Source of the DNA: Branchiostoma floridae
Lineage: Eukaryota; Chordata; Leptocardii; Amphioxiformes; Branchiostomatidae
DNA length: 64,000 nt
Assembly (NCBI RefSeq): GCF_000003815.2
Contig: NC_049980.1
Location: forward strand, 17,649,154-17,713,153
Direction of reading: 5' to 3'
In this document: piece after piece, positions 37,401-52,400 of the stretch
Layout: each line of letters opens with the position of its first letter
Numbering within the stretch: position 1 is the first letter of the stretch
Translations under genes and position numbers: made by a program
The notes under the pieces: model-generated
Told to the model about the DNA's origin: nothing
Databases searched by the model: none
The model's input: the letters and a program-made list of their open reading frames with translations, nothing else

Positions 37401-40400
37401 TGTGACGGAATGAAGGAAGGGTAGTCTTCAGCTTCACATGGTCTCTATCATAAAGGCATGTTGGTAATATTGGCCCTCACCTGTCTCTGCAGTTCTGATT
37501 GGTACTCATCCCTCTGAGACTTCTGTTCATCGCCTTCATCTTCAAACACCTTGTTCTTGCGAGCAAATGGTGACTTGTACGTGTACATGTTGAGGGCTGG
37601 AGGGGAATAGGTGGAGGGAATCATCATTCATGCAAAATAAAAGACTGAACACCAGACTTTCATTTCAATCACATTTTAACATTAATCCAGTTAAGTTAGT
37701 TTGAGGGATCATTGTTGAGGATCCATGCTGCAATGAAAGTAAACCAAGAATTGACATACATTTTTTTTGGATTGCAAGCATTTGATATTATCTTGGGTTT
37801 ATCAATGCAAATATTGACCAAGAAGTATTCCTCACTTTCACCATTATAATCAACTTTTTTTACTATCCTGGCAAATGGTTTCTAGTTTCTAACTAATCAC
37901 TTAAAAAGATTAGTTACTGGTTCACATTAAGGAGATAAAGAAAGAGATTGTCAAATGATTAGAAAAAAAGCGTGCTGTTGTGTTAGTCTGCATGCTCCTG
38001 AGTGACACAACAGATGACAGGACAGTGCTACCGTGCACACATTGTTATATTGTCACAGACTGGGCCAGCCCAGACAGAGTTCATTGACTGGAGATATTGT
38101 ATGATATACCTATCTATTACATGTGGGCTCCCATTTAGTCACCATATTTATTTTTAGCCAAAAATACCATGTGCAGTAGAACAATACAGACAAATTATAC
38201 AATATAGCCAGAAAATTTGCACTACTGACAGAACCTATAATCAGCTAAAGCCTTGTATGCTAAACATCTCCAGTCATTAAATCTGTATCATTCTCTGGTT
38301 TTATTGCACACCGACACACTGAAATTCTGTTCCTCCAACCTTCCGGAGCATTGTTGCTGCCTCTGCTGCCATCATCTCCTGGGTACTGTGTCCTGTTACC
38401 CACATTCTGACCATGACTGGTCAGGAACTGGGCAATGGCATCATGGTCTATGGCCAAGATGCATGCGTGGGAGTGGCAAGAATATTGTTTACATACAGAA
38501 AGAGTGGGGAGTAGCATTGTCATATGGAAGCTGATCACGGAAGCTGAATGTGATCATAGCACACAGAAGCAGTGCTAAGGCAATACACCTGGGCATGCTT
38601 ATAAATAATATGAAATGTCTTGATTATCATTATTCATCATACAAGGCAATTGGTTTTCAAAATGCCAATTTATGTCACAATGATGTAAGTCACATCCCAA
38701 TTCAATAGCGATTACAGTAGCCCATGCCTTTTCAACTTACTACCTTTCTCACCCTTAACCTACAATTTGATGAGTTCTTATTGATCATTTTCTTTTTCTT
38801 TAGAACAGGTTTTACATGCTCTACAGTCATGTCTTTGGGACCACCCTGGCAACTTGAAGAAGACAACTAGATTTTCGAGCTATGAAAGCAGAATTGCATG
38901 CCCATGTTCTAATTTGCCCATTATAGGTTCCATGTGGCAAATGGAGAAGAGTTGCTTTCTACAAAATCATAATCAATGAGGTATTCACCTTGGGACTCCT
39001 TAGGTGGAGGTCGAGGAGGCTCTGTCAGACTGGCCATGTTGACCTCCAGATTAACCACTGGTTTGTCAGAGTATTCATTCCGTGGACTGAGCTGGTCTTC
39101 CTCATTCTGAATATGCATCTTCCGCAGGTCCGCTGGGTCAACACAGACACAACACACAGATTACAGCAAAGGTAACCTACTATATGCAAAACATTAAACA
39201 ATTGTTGATGTTCTCCTTTATACCCAAGGATAAAAGATCATGCTTCACTTACCTACAACCTTCCCATCATTGTTCCTGAGTGGTGCCCCCCCTCCACCCT
39301 TACCCCAGGGGTTATAGTTCATGGCTTCTGCTTCCAACTTTCGGTCATATCTGCATGAGATGAAAAATGTGAAAATATCACTGTTATCCATCAAGAAAAT
39401 CTTGAATTTTGCTGACTATGAATATCCGGAAACACAAACACATACACAGACAGACACACACACACAGACAAACCCCAAACAATATATCCATTTTCATGCC
39501 GATAATAAACATCACGATGTAACTCTTGTACTCTGATATGATTTTATCATACAAGGTTTCTTTCTTGAAATAATACCTTGCCAATCTTTTGACAATTTCT
39601 TTGCACAAAAATACACATTTATACAATAACATATCAACTGCAAGGGGTCATTTGAAGATCACTGGGTGCAAGTTTGGGCCAAACGTTTTGCTGACAAACA
39701 TCATAATGAAAACACATTTTAGAGACAACTGACTCACTGTTGTACCTTCTATCTCTACCCCTGACCCAGACAGTTTTAAGTATTCAAAAGGCAGAACTTT
39801 CTATAAACCATCAGTAAACCGAATGAATGTATGAACAAAGAAAGGAAGGAAGGAACATATGTTACAATGTGGTACATTTTACTAAGTAACAGATTCAAAT
39901 TTTCTTCTTGAGAAAGTGCATAGCACACTCAATCATAATTATTTGATCAGAAGCTTACCTCTCTTTCTCCTCCTTTTCTTTCTGTTTCTTGATGTCTCTC
40001 AGCCTCATCTGTAAAAGTTTTAAACTTCAATTTGTAACAGAAATCACTGTGAGAATATAAAATGACATCATCCAAAGGAAATGTGACACTGCAACAGGTT
40101 TACAAAAAACACAACATGTATTCTACTGCCTGGTAGCATGTGCCAATTTGATATCAAACTGTGTGATTATGTGACTGTCAGACATTATATCACGTACTTG
40201 GGTGTACAGCGGCGCTCCCGAAATACGCGTCAACTTGCGCGAAACGTCCTCCGAAATTTCACAGTGCGTTACGCATTCTTTCGCAGCGCGTTCCGCGAAA
40301 TTTCGCAAGACGTTGCGCAGTCTTTCGCAGTGCGTTCTGCGAAATTTCGCAAGGCATTCTGCGAAGTTACGCAGCGAGTTTCGCGAAAAGCAGGAGCCTA

Positions 40401-43400
40401 ACGCAAATTCCTACTGCGTAATTCTGCGAAACTTCCGTAGAAACACGCCGCATTCATATGCAGACCGCCCGCGAGGTGGGCGGAGAAATATCACGGTTTG
40501 TTTACCTTTCCTTTGAAGCCGGCGCGCCAAAGGCAAAGTACATATACGAGTACATGTACATACCGGACGGGGTAGTCGCTTCTCACAAATCTACTCGCCT
40601 CTACCTTTTGTTGTCATGTACCAAATTCAATGAAAGTCACACAAAATGAACAAAAATGCTATTAGTAATACTGCTATAAAATAACCACAGGCCTGTGTCC
40701 TTGGTAAAGTTACGAAAATACAACGTAAAAATGTACTTTTGGTTTGCAATGCCACCCTATTCATGATTAGCCACGCCGTCATGGTGACAAATTTTGTGCC
40801 TTAGAACTTTCCTATCTTGTCAATATCTGCGTACCAACATGTGTCAGTATTTTCCTCATATTTTACCACATAAAAGTTACGGGAAAGTTTGTTTTTTTTG
40901 TCTTTTTTTCTTCTTCCATAATTTGGAACGCTCTGAGAAACAGCCGGGGAGACTTCTATATTCGGCTATCCTCGTTTCACATTCGGCGGGGGGTGATTCG
41001 CTTCATCTCGGCAAGGAGGTTGAAAAAGGAATCGTCGTCAGCAAATGGTGTGCTTGGAGTTCTCACGAGATAAAACGATCTTCGTTGACAATGTTCGGTG
41101 TGCTTACATTTACAAGGAGGAAAGACGACGGGGGCACTTCCGTGTAAAGACGTCAAAATTAGCGTGCGAAAAACACTGTCTCGCAATCACATTCTGCTTG
41201 GTGCACCGTGAATTTTTTATTCCCACTTCGCTGCCTGAAATTTTGCAGTGAGAACGACCCTTTACCCCACGACTAAAACCTGTGTAGTAGCAAGTTTTCG
41301 AGTTGAGAACTACAATTTGTAGAGGACGCACGTAACCCGATCCGCATGGGAAATGCCGCTATTTGTGCCGTTACCATGGCAGCAGCTATGGCGGCAGTCT
41401 TCAGATGTACGTCTTGGACAGGGCGTGCCCGATTACACTCAAGATCCAATCAACTTGCCACCAATCACAGCCAACAGCGGCGACAAAAAAAAGGCGGTAA
41501 CATTTGACATACAGATTTTGGGTTCGGTTGTTCGTATTTACATTTTGTCAGTTGCAGTTTAAACTGATACTAAGTACATGATGGCACCAAGATGACAAAA
41601 GGTGGAGTTTCTTCATACACCGGCACATATTAGTGATGTACCTACCGTATTTCCAACATTTTGAAAAGATGATGGTCGATCGGGTTTTAAACGCTATATG
41701 TTGGGATATGATGTAGTATACATTTGTTGATGTTTATATTATCAGCATTGCATCAGACTGGTCTGGTTTTAAATCTCACCACCAATAATTCTGAGACGCA
41801 CCTAGTCCGATAGTGTCTAATTGATAAACGACTCGTTTAAATTAGGGCTAGATCGTCACCGCTGCTAACAGCGTCCTTATTTTTCAAGCGGTATATTTTT
41901 TTGCTTTTGTACTCATTCATACAATCCCCGCTCAACAGTCTTGCAGCATGAATTGGAAATACACAATTTCTCAAATATATGGACGAACTCTTTATTATTA
42001 TTTCAACATTTTAAAACCAAGAGCTTATGATAGTTATCGCCTTATATCTGTATCAGTTGTCAAACCAAGACGTCAGAAGCTAGGATCGTTGCGAGGTTGA
42101 ATGTGTTCCTTGCAGTAAGGTTGCGTCGATTGTCCGACCAGGAGCGACCGACAGTGATGTTCCGACCCAAGAGCTCCGTAACAGGTAGGTCTTCTTGGCC
42201 AAGCTGCACCCCCCGATGATCAGCAATATACCAAGGAAACCAACGGATGGAAACCCAAATCCCATCTTATAAAAACAACTACCAATACATAGTAGAAGTA
42301 CAAATGTACACGTAACGTTAGTTACGCTAACAGAACTTTGAACAGATACGCAGACAAAACACGGTTAATAAATACATTGAAAACACATAAGGTGAATGTA
42401 TACCCTAAACACATAATGTTTAATGTATGCCCTGTATTGTTTCTTTCGTTCGACTGTCCGATGACCAGGGGCTGCCGTCTGCGATGCCGTAAGAAACAGA
42501 ACTCCGTAAGGAACAGGTAGGTCTCCTTGGCTAAGTTGCACCCCGATGATCAGCAGTGCGCCAAGCAAGAAACCCGAATCCCATTACGCTGGCTTACAAA
42601 ATCATTATCTATCGATGCTTTACTACATAGAAGTACATGTAATATTAGTTAAACTATATGACACTAACACGTTTGAACAGATACGCAGACAAAATACAGT
42701 TAACAAATTAAAACACATAATATAATGTTGAATGAATGCCCTGTATTGTTTCCTTCGTTCGACTGTCCGGCGACCAGGAGCGGCCGTCAGCGATGTTCCT
42801 CCAAAGAGTTCCGTTAGGAACAGGTAGGTCTTGTTGGACCCCTCTGGCTCTGCACCCCCGCCGACCAGCAGCGTCATTTCAAGTGAAGCCAGACGATGAA
42901 AACCTGAATCCTAGATATCGTCTAGAAAAGTAGCTATGAATATGATATCAATACCAATAACGTTACATTGAGCATCATTCTAGCTAGAAATACAGGTTAT
43001 GACCGAGCAGATATAACTTTGATATCGTTTTACATTATACATAATGTAACGTTATATTGAATATATTCAGACTTGCGAAGAAAAAGGTGTCTAAATCTAG
43101 GATCGCTTCAAGGTTGGATGAATTCCCTGCAGCAAGGTTGCGCCATGTGTCCATTGTCCGACGACCAGGAGAGGCTGACATCGATGTTCCGACACAGGAG
43201 CTCGTCAGCAACCGGTAGGTTTTGTTGGCCCCTGCACCCTGGACGACCAGCAACGTCATTCCAAATCAAGTCGGCGGATGAAAACCTGAATCCTAATCCT
43301 CTAGAAAAGTAGATATCAATGCCTACTACGAAGGAGTATAGCTTTATCTAGGAATTATGGACGGGCATTATATGGCTTTACACATGTATACAATATATAA

Positions 43401-46400
43401 CCAATTCACGCAAATCCTGCATGTCTTATATTTCCACTTTCAAGAGGAAAAAATGTCACATTAACGATTATTCAACACTAGCTAACTTTAACGCCATTCC
43501 TTTCCCCTTTTTTCTGGTAAAATTGCGTAACGTTATGTCTGTTATGACATTAGCTGTCATTTATGGGCTAACGTCCAAGTCAAGAATAATTACTAGTACA
43601 TTGCGTTGGAACATTCATAATGCTTAACGTTCCATAACTCACAACAGCGAATGGGCTTAGAATGAGTTCAAAACTATTGCAAGAATTATTACAACATGCA
43701 ACAGTTGGGTTGGAACCGTCGACTTGTAGGTCTCGGAACGCCGGCTGACCTAAACTTTCTTCAGCAACGTCATTGCGTCTCTAGCATTTCGTTGTCTTCG
43801 CCATCGTATGTCTGAGTCAAAACTGACAGACATTTGCGTGGTTATCTTATCTTTTATACAGTGAGAATTGTCTGAACACGAAGCCAGCGTCAGCGCCGCC
43901 ATCAAAAATTTCCTTCCTAAATCGGCTTGGGTGACTCACAACGCGAGTCACCAGCAACTTCGCTGTCTGAATGCCTCTAGCTGCCGACAAAGATTAGACC
44001 TTCAATTACTGCTGATTACAAGTTCATAGTCATTTCTAAGAATCAAATCGTCACAACAATAAAACAAGGAGCCTTGCAAAATCCTTTGTTCGCAAGGCTT
44101 GGCTTGTCTGCATGTACCATTATGCCGAAGTGGTCCCGTGGAAAGAAAACTTTTCTCTTCAAGGCTCATTTCTTTGACCAAAGAACAACTTTGTGTAGTG
44201 TCTAATTGAAAGAAATCCATTTAATTAAAATTAATCGTTCCTATATCACAATCACTATATGATATACTATACATCAGAATACACGTTTCCATATTTTACC
44301 AAATTACTTTAAAAGTGGAGTCGTCCACTGACCCCTTGTGACCTTGTTTTCCTGCTGCTGCTGCGACGGCCATCTTGAAGAAATTATGCGAAACACGATT
44401 TTCACATCAACAACAACAATGATTGTTTTTTGTCGCGGAATACTAAAATTGGGCCTGCTAACATACATTTCAAGAACTTAAGATAATCAGACACAAGACT
44501 AGATTGTTTGCTTGTGAAATCTGCCGTAGTTTTCCAGTCCGTCTACATAGAAATGACGATGTAACGTTAGAGTAGAGCCGATTTCGTGTCGGTTTATCCT
44601 GGGTTTACGCAAGTACGCTATATACGGGTCATTGACCCTTAATGTCTTGCGTTGTTCGATGTTATTTCGGTCCTCAATCAAAGAACGTGTAACAGTTTTA
44701 CGTCGACTTTTCTTAACCCTTCTGTTTGTAATTTATTCGGCTACTTATTTGATGTTGTTCATGATTTGGGACCGCACCGCCACGCGGTCAGACGTTCTCT
44801 GAGTTGCGCTCCCGCCACGCTTTTCCAGCCCCCATATTATCTACAAATTATCAATGAATACGTGATAATAAGGACGATCAATTGTCATGTTGATTGCATT
44901 GTGTAATCACTGCTCATTAACGACCAAAATTTGCGTAAGATTTCTTACGTAGAAGGCTTTCGCATGGGTGTTTCGATTACGCAGGGGGATATTTCGCAGT
45001 GCGTTACGCAAACTTTCGCAGTGCATTCTGCAAAATTTCGCAGTGCGTTACGCAAAATTACGGACTGCGTTCTGCGAAATTTCGGAGTGAGTTCTGCGAA
45101 ATTTCGGAGTGAGTTCTGCGAAATTTCGCAACACGTTTCGCGCAAACTGACGTATATTTCGGGAGCGCCGCTGTATCCAGGTGCTTAGTGTCACAAGCCT
45201 GTTCTGAGCACAATTTCTGTCTATTTTCTCAACACAACTGAACAGCCCTAAATAAACTGGTCCCTGACTGAGTTCTAACACAGACATATATTTAATTCCT
45301 ACCTGTTCCTTCAGCTCTTCCTGATACTGCCGCTGCTTTTGTATAGCCTCCTGGCTCTTCCTTGTATCATCGTCAGCAACCATGTCCTGAATACGACTCT
45401 CTGTACGTTTTCTGGCAGCACTGATGAGCAACATCAAAGTAGACATGTCACAAGGAACACTTGTACACCCTGTAGTGAAACTAAATCCCTAAGTTACTAA
45501 AAGCATTGCACATGTAGCCGAGACCTTCAAATTGAGCAATGATCTTGAAAAGAAGTTGTACAGTCTTAAAACAGATTTCCCAGCATCAGGGTTTTAAAGC
45601 CAATTATGAGAAAAGTGCTTACTCCTCCCTGGTAAACTCTGGTCCCCGTGGTGATAGGCCTGGTACACTGATAGAAGGGACAGGGAGAGAGTCCGTAGGG
45701 CCATTTGCCAAGGTAGTCAAGGGAGGAACTGGGCCACCTGGCGGAGGAACTGCACCACCTGGAAAAGGCAACATTTTGTTAACAAGAGGAGACCAAGCCA
45801 AACTGTAGTAACCATAGGCAGGATCATCTAAAGGTTTATTAATAAAAAAGACAAAAAAGTTGTGAGTTTCCATCTATGAGCTCTTGTTTTCAATCATTGT
45901 CTTTAGTAAGATTTTTACATTTGTCTTGCCAAATGACAGTACAACTTAGACATATTGTTGACATACCTGTAGTCCCTGTGTTAGGATCCAGCGGGTGTCT
46001 CATGCCATAGTAGTAGTAGGCATCATCATATGGTGTGCGATACGGACCAAGAGGAGCTGCCACTGGAATCATGGGAGCTCCCATGAAGTAGGGGTTGGCA
46101 GGCACTACTCCAGGTTGTATATACCCCATGGGCTGGGGGGCAAGGCCTATATGGACACAACAATTGACCTCTGCTTAAAATTTTACCTCGTCCATCAGCA
46201 AAGAAAAAGTCAATGACATGTATTTCTACAAGACTGTCGGTGTCACACACCAAGTATCAAAAACAGCTACAAGTTGAGATCAAGAGCAATTTGTTGCCAA
46301 AACAATCTGTTGCCAAATTGTGCTGTCTAATGACTAACTGACTAATGAGGTTTAATATATCCTGACCTCTCTGAGGCTGAGGTGGTGGTGTTGCAAATGC

Positions 46401-49400
46401 CTGCTGGGGTCTGTAAGGAGGGGTCCTTTGTCTTTCTTGTCGCCTGTCTCGACCTTCAGGTTCATCGTCCAAGGTGTGGTACGGCCGATACGGAGACGTG
46501 TCCCGCCCTCTCTGTCTGTTGTTCTGGCGGTTAGTGGGTGGAAGGTCCCGGATTCTACCAGGCTGTGTGGCAACGAGAATCAAAATACAGTTTCTACACT
46601 GTAAAACCTTTTAAAAGACACACTTCTGCACATACAGAAGGTGCTTGTATCTACACCATATATAAAATCTTGTCAGTGCAGTTTCAACAAAAACTGCAAT
46701 GATAATAACTTTGATTGAGGCTCCAATAAGATTAAGGTATGATACTGAATTCTGAGAGACAATAGTCATTGCACAGGTGTTAGTGGCAAAAAGGTCAATA
46801 ACCAAGATTGATATTTATATTGTTTTGTAAGTGATATAACACTTTTTATAAGTTATTCCAGGACTAAGGATGGCTACTGATGCATCAAGTCACGTGGGCA
46901 TAAACATGCAATAAATGTACTTCACCATGTCCCATTTTTAGGACTAATCTACAAAATATGTTTCTATATCAACTTCTCTAAAAATTCTAGCAAACCAAGA
47001 AGCTTCTCTTGTAGTCTACCCTATCCCACCACCTTAACACCGTAAACCAAGTTAAGAGATCACCAAACACCAAGTAAATCTATAATTAGGCACACAGGGA
47101 CGGCAAGTGAGTTTGTGTTAGTGACAACACCCCACATATGATATACCTCCTCCTCAGGAACACTTGTCTGCAGAGCAGCGGCAAAATGGAAGTAAACAAG
47201 CAGAGCAGTCAACACATTATCACAATATATAGATCAATGTGTGTATAGAAAGGATTTCTAAGTGTAGCTCACCTTGAGTTCTTAAACTGACACCACTAAT
47301 CAACAGACCTATTGATTACAATTATGGTCTGACTTTCAGTTCCGCCTAACTCACGAACATTCACACCAGATTATGCTTTCAGGAGAGCAGATTTTGCAAT
47401 GTTGCCAAAGTTTGAAACAGGTCTATTATATTTTGTCTTAACAAAGGTGTAAATGGGATGAGCACCATGAAACCGTTTTCCCTCACAACAGATATCCATG
47501 TTCAGTTGTTTAGATGATGATGATTGCAATTCATAATTTGTTGTATAGTCAACTGTAAAATACACAATCATATTTGGACATACTGTATAGTATTATTCTA
47601 TAACATAAAAAAGAAAAGGTCAGTCTTACCAATTTCTCTGGGTCATTCTCTCCACTGGCATTAATTCTCATGTCTCTAGTCTTCTCTCTGAAAAAGTAAT
47701 GCAAATAATCACTGGGGGTCAGAGTCAGACAGATACATGTACATAACTCCTGGTAACACTTTTGATTTCTAAGACAGAGTTATTGTATCTAATCTAAAAT
47801 GCCTGACAGTAACTTGTATAGACTACTTTACATTGATGTCAAGGAATGATAATAGAAACAGAAGGATTTATTGTTGAAGGTAAAGCTGACATTGACACAG
47901 ATATTTTAATATTGTACACAGTATTTAGTAACATGCTAATGACTAAAGGAGTGGATCTCCTCAAAAACTCACTTTTTCCTAGCCCTTTCATTGTCGGCCA
48001 TTTGCCGCATAAGATCTTGTCGGTAAGCATCCTTCCTTCGCCGCACAGCACTTGCTCGCTCCTCATTACCTGTAAATGTTGTAGATTGTTGATCTTTTTC
48101 TAAGCACACAGGGGAGTAGCTAAGCACTGAATACTTACTTAATGCTTACCAAAAAAACATTGTATATTGTTCACAGCTGTAAACAAGGCATTCAATCAGA
48201 TTCTACAGTAGCAATTTGGAGATTTCAAATATCAAACCAAAATTCTAAGATCTGGAGAAATATTCTATTGCAAAATGGATTTACAGCAAAATTCTTAGTA
48301 CAAATGAAGTAGTATAAGACTCACCAATGGCAAAGCCGTCTTCAGGAGGGGCAGAGTGGGCACGGTCCTTGTCATCCTTTTCTCTTGATGGTCTGCACAA
48401 TTGAATAACAGACAAACCGGATTAGAATGCACAGATGTGTAATCATACAGAATACATTGACATCACCCTGCTCCCTTCCTATTACATACACATGTACAAG
48501 TACTACTTCCTGAGATTAATTCTGATCATATCTTGTAGTCATTAACAGTTTTATGAAAGTTCAGAACCAACCTGTCTCCTTCAGCTGAGTTGAGGTCCCT
48601 TCTCCTCCCTGCCCTGCTACGACTCTGAAAGGGACAAGAACAAAATTAGACAAACAAGATTGGTACATGCTTTTCAGGTGGTTGAAATACATTTGATGGG
48701 TGACAATGAATTCAGTACACATTAAGCATTAATTTTTCAAATACACTTACCATTTTATCAAAGAATGCAGAATATTTCAGATCTGTTTTTAAACTTTTGT
48801 TGATTTAATTACTGATAAAATGAAACAACCAACATACCCAGTCCCGTTGGTCAGAATCTACATAGTCATCCCTGTCCCTGAAACGGACATGCCTGCTGCC
48901 ATAGTCATCATCCAGGCGATTCACCTTCCGGTCATAGTCCTTAAAAAGATAATTCAACACTTTTAAAACAAACCAATCCAATAAAGCATCGGTAGTATCT
49001 AACTGTTTGTGGGCTGATGATATACATTCACATGTACAGTAGTTGCTGTTTACTCCTACATTTCAGTCTGCATAGAACACAAATTCTGTACTACTGTCAC
49101 ATTTGCAACTACAGGTTAGTCTGCCTAAGTAAGCATCTATAGCCTGTGAGTGGCTTTTGCTGCTTACTACACTTGAGTAGCCAAAAGACATACAAAAAAA
49201 AACAAAAGGTATTTCCAAATAAATAATTTGTCTATAGAACTCTATCTGTTGGCCACATAGAGTTTCAGTTTCTGGACTGGGTAACATCCCTAGCCTAAAG
49301 GATAGAGCCATCTTGCCTGACTACTGTGACTACAGGAAAGGTGTACAGATGTGCAGCTATTCTGTTTCAAATGCCTTACTACATAAACTATAGCCAGCCA

Positions 49401-52400
49401 CACAGTAGATTTTCCTAACATGAAGCTGACTACAGCAGGTCTGCCTAGCCCTCTCCTGCTTGTACCTGATCCCATTCTCCCCTAAGCCTGGCTCTGCGCT
49501 GGCACAACTCACACTTCTGCCTGTCATGGCCTAGCTGTTCCAACCAACCTGACTCTGGTCTGTGCTTGGTAAGGACAGATAGACAGTGTAAGAGCCTAAG
49601 GTGTTGTACGTGCATGGAGTTACTGCTATCTACTCTTTTTGCCATGACACCCCTTGTAGTGTTTTGAGGTGTGAAAATATTGAACAAGAACAGAACCCTT
49701 GATTCATCCTTCTTTTTGGTGAAATATTTTCAATGCTAGTAAGCTTCTTAGGTCAAACTGTACAAATGTTCTATATCCTGCCATTTGAAATTTCCAAATT
49801 TGACAGGTACATGTACTGTCTTGTAGAAAGAATGAGTCTGCTCCATTGGTAAAGCAAAGGGCAGTATAAATATGTGGAGTGCTCAGCCTTACCCGACGAT
49901 CATCCGGCTCATTGAGGAAGCCATCACTTCTGGATGCTCTGAGGGGATGGTCACGGAGTCTGTCATCCCTGTTAATAGAACCAGTTCAGTTGTAGTCAGG
50001 GACTAGGGAATTACACACTGTGATAAATACAGTGAGTGGAAGTGGGGAACTGCAGAATTACAGTCCACTCACCTTAAATATGTTGTATTTGTCAAATTAT
50101 TGTAACTTACATTGCCCTTGGAAATTAACATTGCAACATGAGCAATGTGCATAACTAACGCTCGGGGCTGAGAAAAAGGAGATCCGTTGGAAGAATCTCA
50201 ATAACTTTAAAGAAAACAATATCACGGTGAAAATTGAAGATATGACACAAAACATTTCTGGGCTCTTTGATGTCTCTATTTCAGTAGAATTAATACAAAA
50301 CAAACAGTTAAAGGTTTGTACTTCTCCGCTCTAGGGAAAAAGTTTCCACGATAATACCTTCTTCTGTCGGTGATCATCTCTGGATCATCCAAGCGACGAT
50401 ACCTGTCCTCTTCTTCTCGCTTCCGTTTTAAGATGTCATCATACGTTTCCTTGCCGAGAGGGCTGGTGTCTCGTCGCCGGGGAGGAAACGTGTGGCTGCC
50501 CTGGTCACGCTACACAGAGATCACAATTCCTTGTCAACTTGTAATATCTAGCAATTATGAAACAATTTCAAACAGACAGAAATGGAAGCCAATCCCTTAA
50601 ATACATCAAGCAGACCAGCCTTTGAACTGCCAGAGTTTGAAGAGATGTGTCTTACATTTAATCCCTGGGGTTCACTCGAGCTCCTTGACATAGACTTGTT
50701 TGCATGTTCAATCTCCTGAATCCTCGAACTTACTCCAGTGGATCGGAACTTCTTCTGCTCAAAATGTTGAACAGTTTATATCGTTAGCAAGAGTTCACTA
50801 CAACTAAAAAAATATATATTAAATCTGCAATCTATGCTGAAAAGAAGCTCTTGTAATAGGCAAACTAAACTCCAACACAACATGGATGTGGAATATACCA
50901 TTACCAAAAATACAGAAAAGCAAGAGGAGCTTTTGAGAGTTATCCATGACATAAGTTGTCATTACATAATTCATTGTGTCAATCAGCATCTGTAAGTGCG
51001 ACTGTAAGATGAAAATGGGTACATACACTTAGCACCCTTACCTCATTTAACAGCTGGTTGTACTCCCTTTTCCTTTCTTCCTGAAGTTTCCTTCTGTGAT
51101 CCTCATAACCACCCAACTTCAACCCTCCAAACTCAACTGGCCCTATGCAAGGTGAAGAAAAGATATAGCAACCAAAAATGTAGCTTTATCCAAAAATTGA
51201 CATCCTGCCTCCAGGCTTCTATTTGCAAGTGATTTGCAAGTGATTATAAGTATAACCAAATAACAGAAATAATCACCAACTAAAACGTGTACACTAAGCA
51301 GCAGTTCTACAGGAAATGGCAAGAGAACAATATATACTATTGACATCCCCATCGCCAACTGTATTATAATTACAGTTACTTTCTGTGAAATTCATTATAA
51401 CTTTACTGTAGTTTACACCAAAATATTGACTTATGAAAAATCTTATGTATTTTTCCAACAAGTGTTCCACTCATACAATTTACAAAATTGCCAATACAGT
51501 GTTGTTATGTCAGTGACATTGTATGACAGTGTAAAACATGTATACATGATATGTAGATTAGTTATACCTCCAGAGTCTCTCTTGCTGCCCTGCGTTGGAG
51601 GGATGTTCTCCTTCGATGGCCCATTTGTGACACCATGAGATGGGCTGATATCAGGGTCCTAACAGATCAGGAGAAACACACATTACATTTCATTTTGATT
51701 TCTAGACACTGCCAGATGGTCAAACATATTCCTGAAAACCTATTTCACATACATTTCCAACATTCTTTTATCAATTTAAATGTAAACATACATTGATTCA
51801 ACAGTATAAACTGTAAAAAAAAGCTGGTTTCTGGTCTGTAAGTTGCTACTCACCAACATGTTATTGCCATATCAATTATCGTTGGTGCTTTGTCATGAAC
51901 TGACAATAGATTGCCTCACCCATGTATTTCCCATGGGAATTGAAGGTTACTCACCTATGTTACCACAAAACATAACAATACCACACTCTGAAGATTCATT
52001 TATTATTGATACTATAATAGCACAATAGACAGTCTATGTCTATGATGTTGATCTGCTATGGATCTCCATGACTCCATTTGATCTAGCGTCCAAGTGCAAC
52101 TAGGCAACAATGATTCTTAAATAAAAACATGTCTGATAAGGCTACATTGATATTATAGACATTCACTGGGAATCCCAAAACAGATGCAAGAATGTGAATA
52201 AAAAAAGTTTATGCCAGAAAAAAAGTTTTCCCCTTCATTATGAAATCTAGGTGGTCAGGAAGGTTTCAAACAAATGGCTAAACATACATAGATTTTCATT
52301 TTTGTTCTCTCACATCTTTTTTTAAAGTTGGAATATACTTTAGGACATTAGCATCCATTTTCCATTTTTTCTTTCATTAAATGGCATATGTGCTCATTTT

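Larger units (their letters stand above)
40207..45173. mobile_element. 4,967-bp TA-flanked TIR element in CSPP1 intron 16
   Basis: The ends are inverted copies starting CAGCGGCGCTCCCGAAATA, each flanked by TA (40205-40206 and 45174-45175). Similarity extends about 55 bp inward (GCGCGAAACGT, GAAATTTC). Behind each end lies a subterminal array of CGCAGTGCGTT / GCGAAATTTCGC motifs. The middle holds a four-copy tandem repeat at about 42085-43310. No ORF over about 120 codons and no transposase motif was seen, so the element is non-autonomous. The TA flanks and CAG start fit the Tc1/mariner/pogo superfamily, but other TIR families are possible. It sits wholly in the intron between exons 16 (45303) and 17 (40008). 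Two unrelated single-ended insertions are a less likely alternative, since only the outer ends carry the TIR. Confidence 0.65.

Noticed and set aside
40138-40516. Overlapping ORFs of 87-104 codons rich in [10 protein letters not shown]-type repeats
   Set aside because: They are generated by the left subterminal array of the TIR element; no domain and no splice context.
42080-43312. Several ORFs sharing a [12 protein letters not shown]-like segment
   Set aside because: The similarity comes from the 330-bp tandem repeat. Frames are broken between copies and read from both strands.
44931-45188. + and - strand ORFs across the array at 44.9-45.2 kb
   Set aside because: These are shadows of the GCGAAATTTCGC subterminal repeats. 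The - strand frame reaches real CSPP1 exon 16 only upstream of its donor at 45303.
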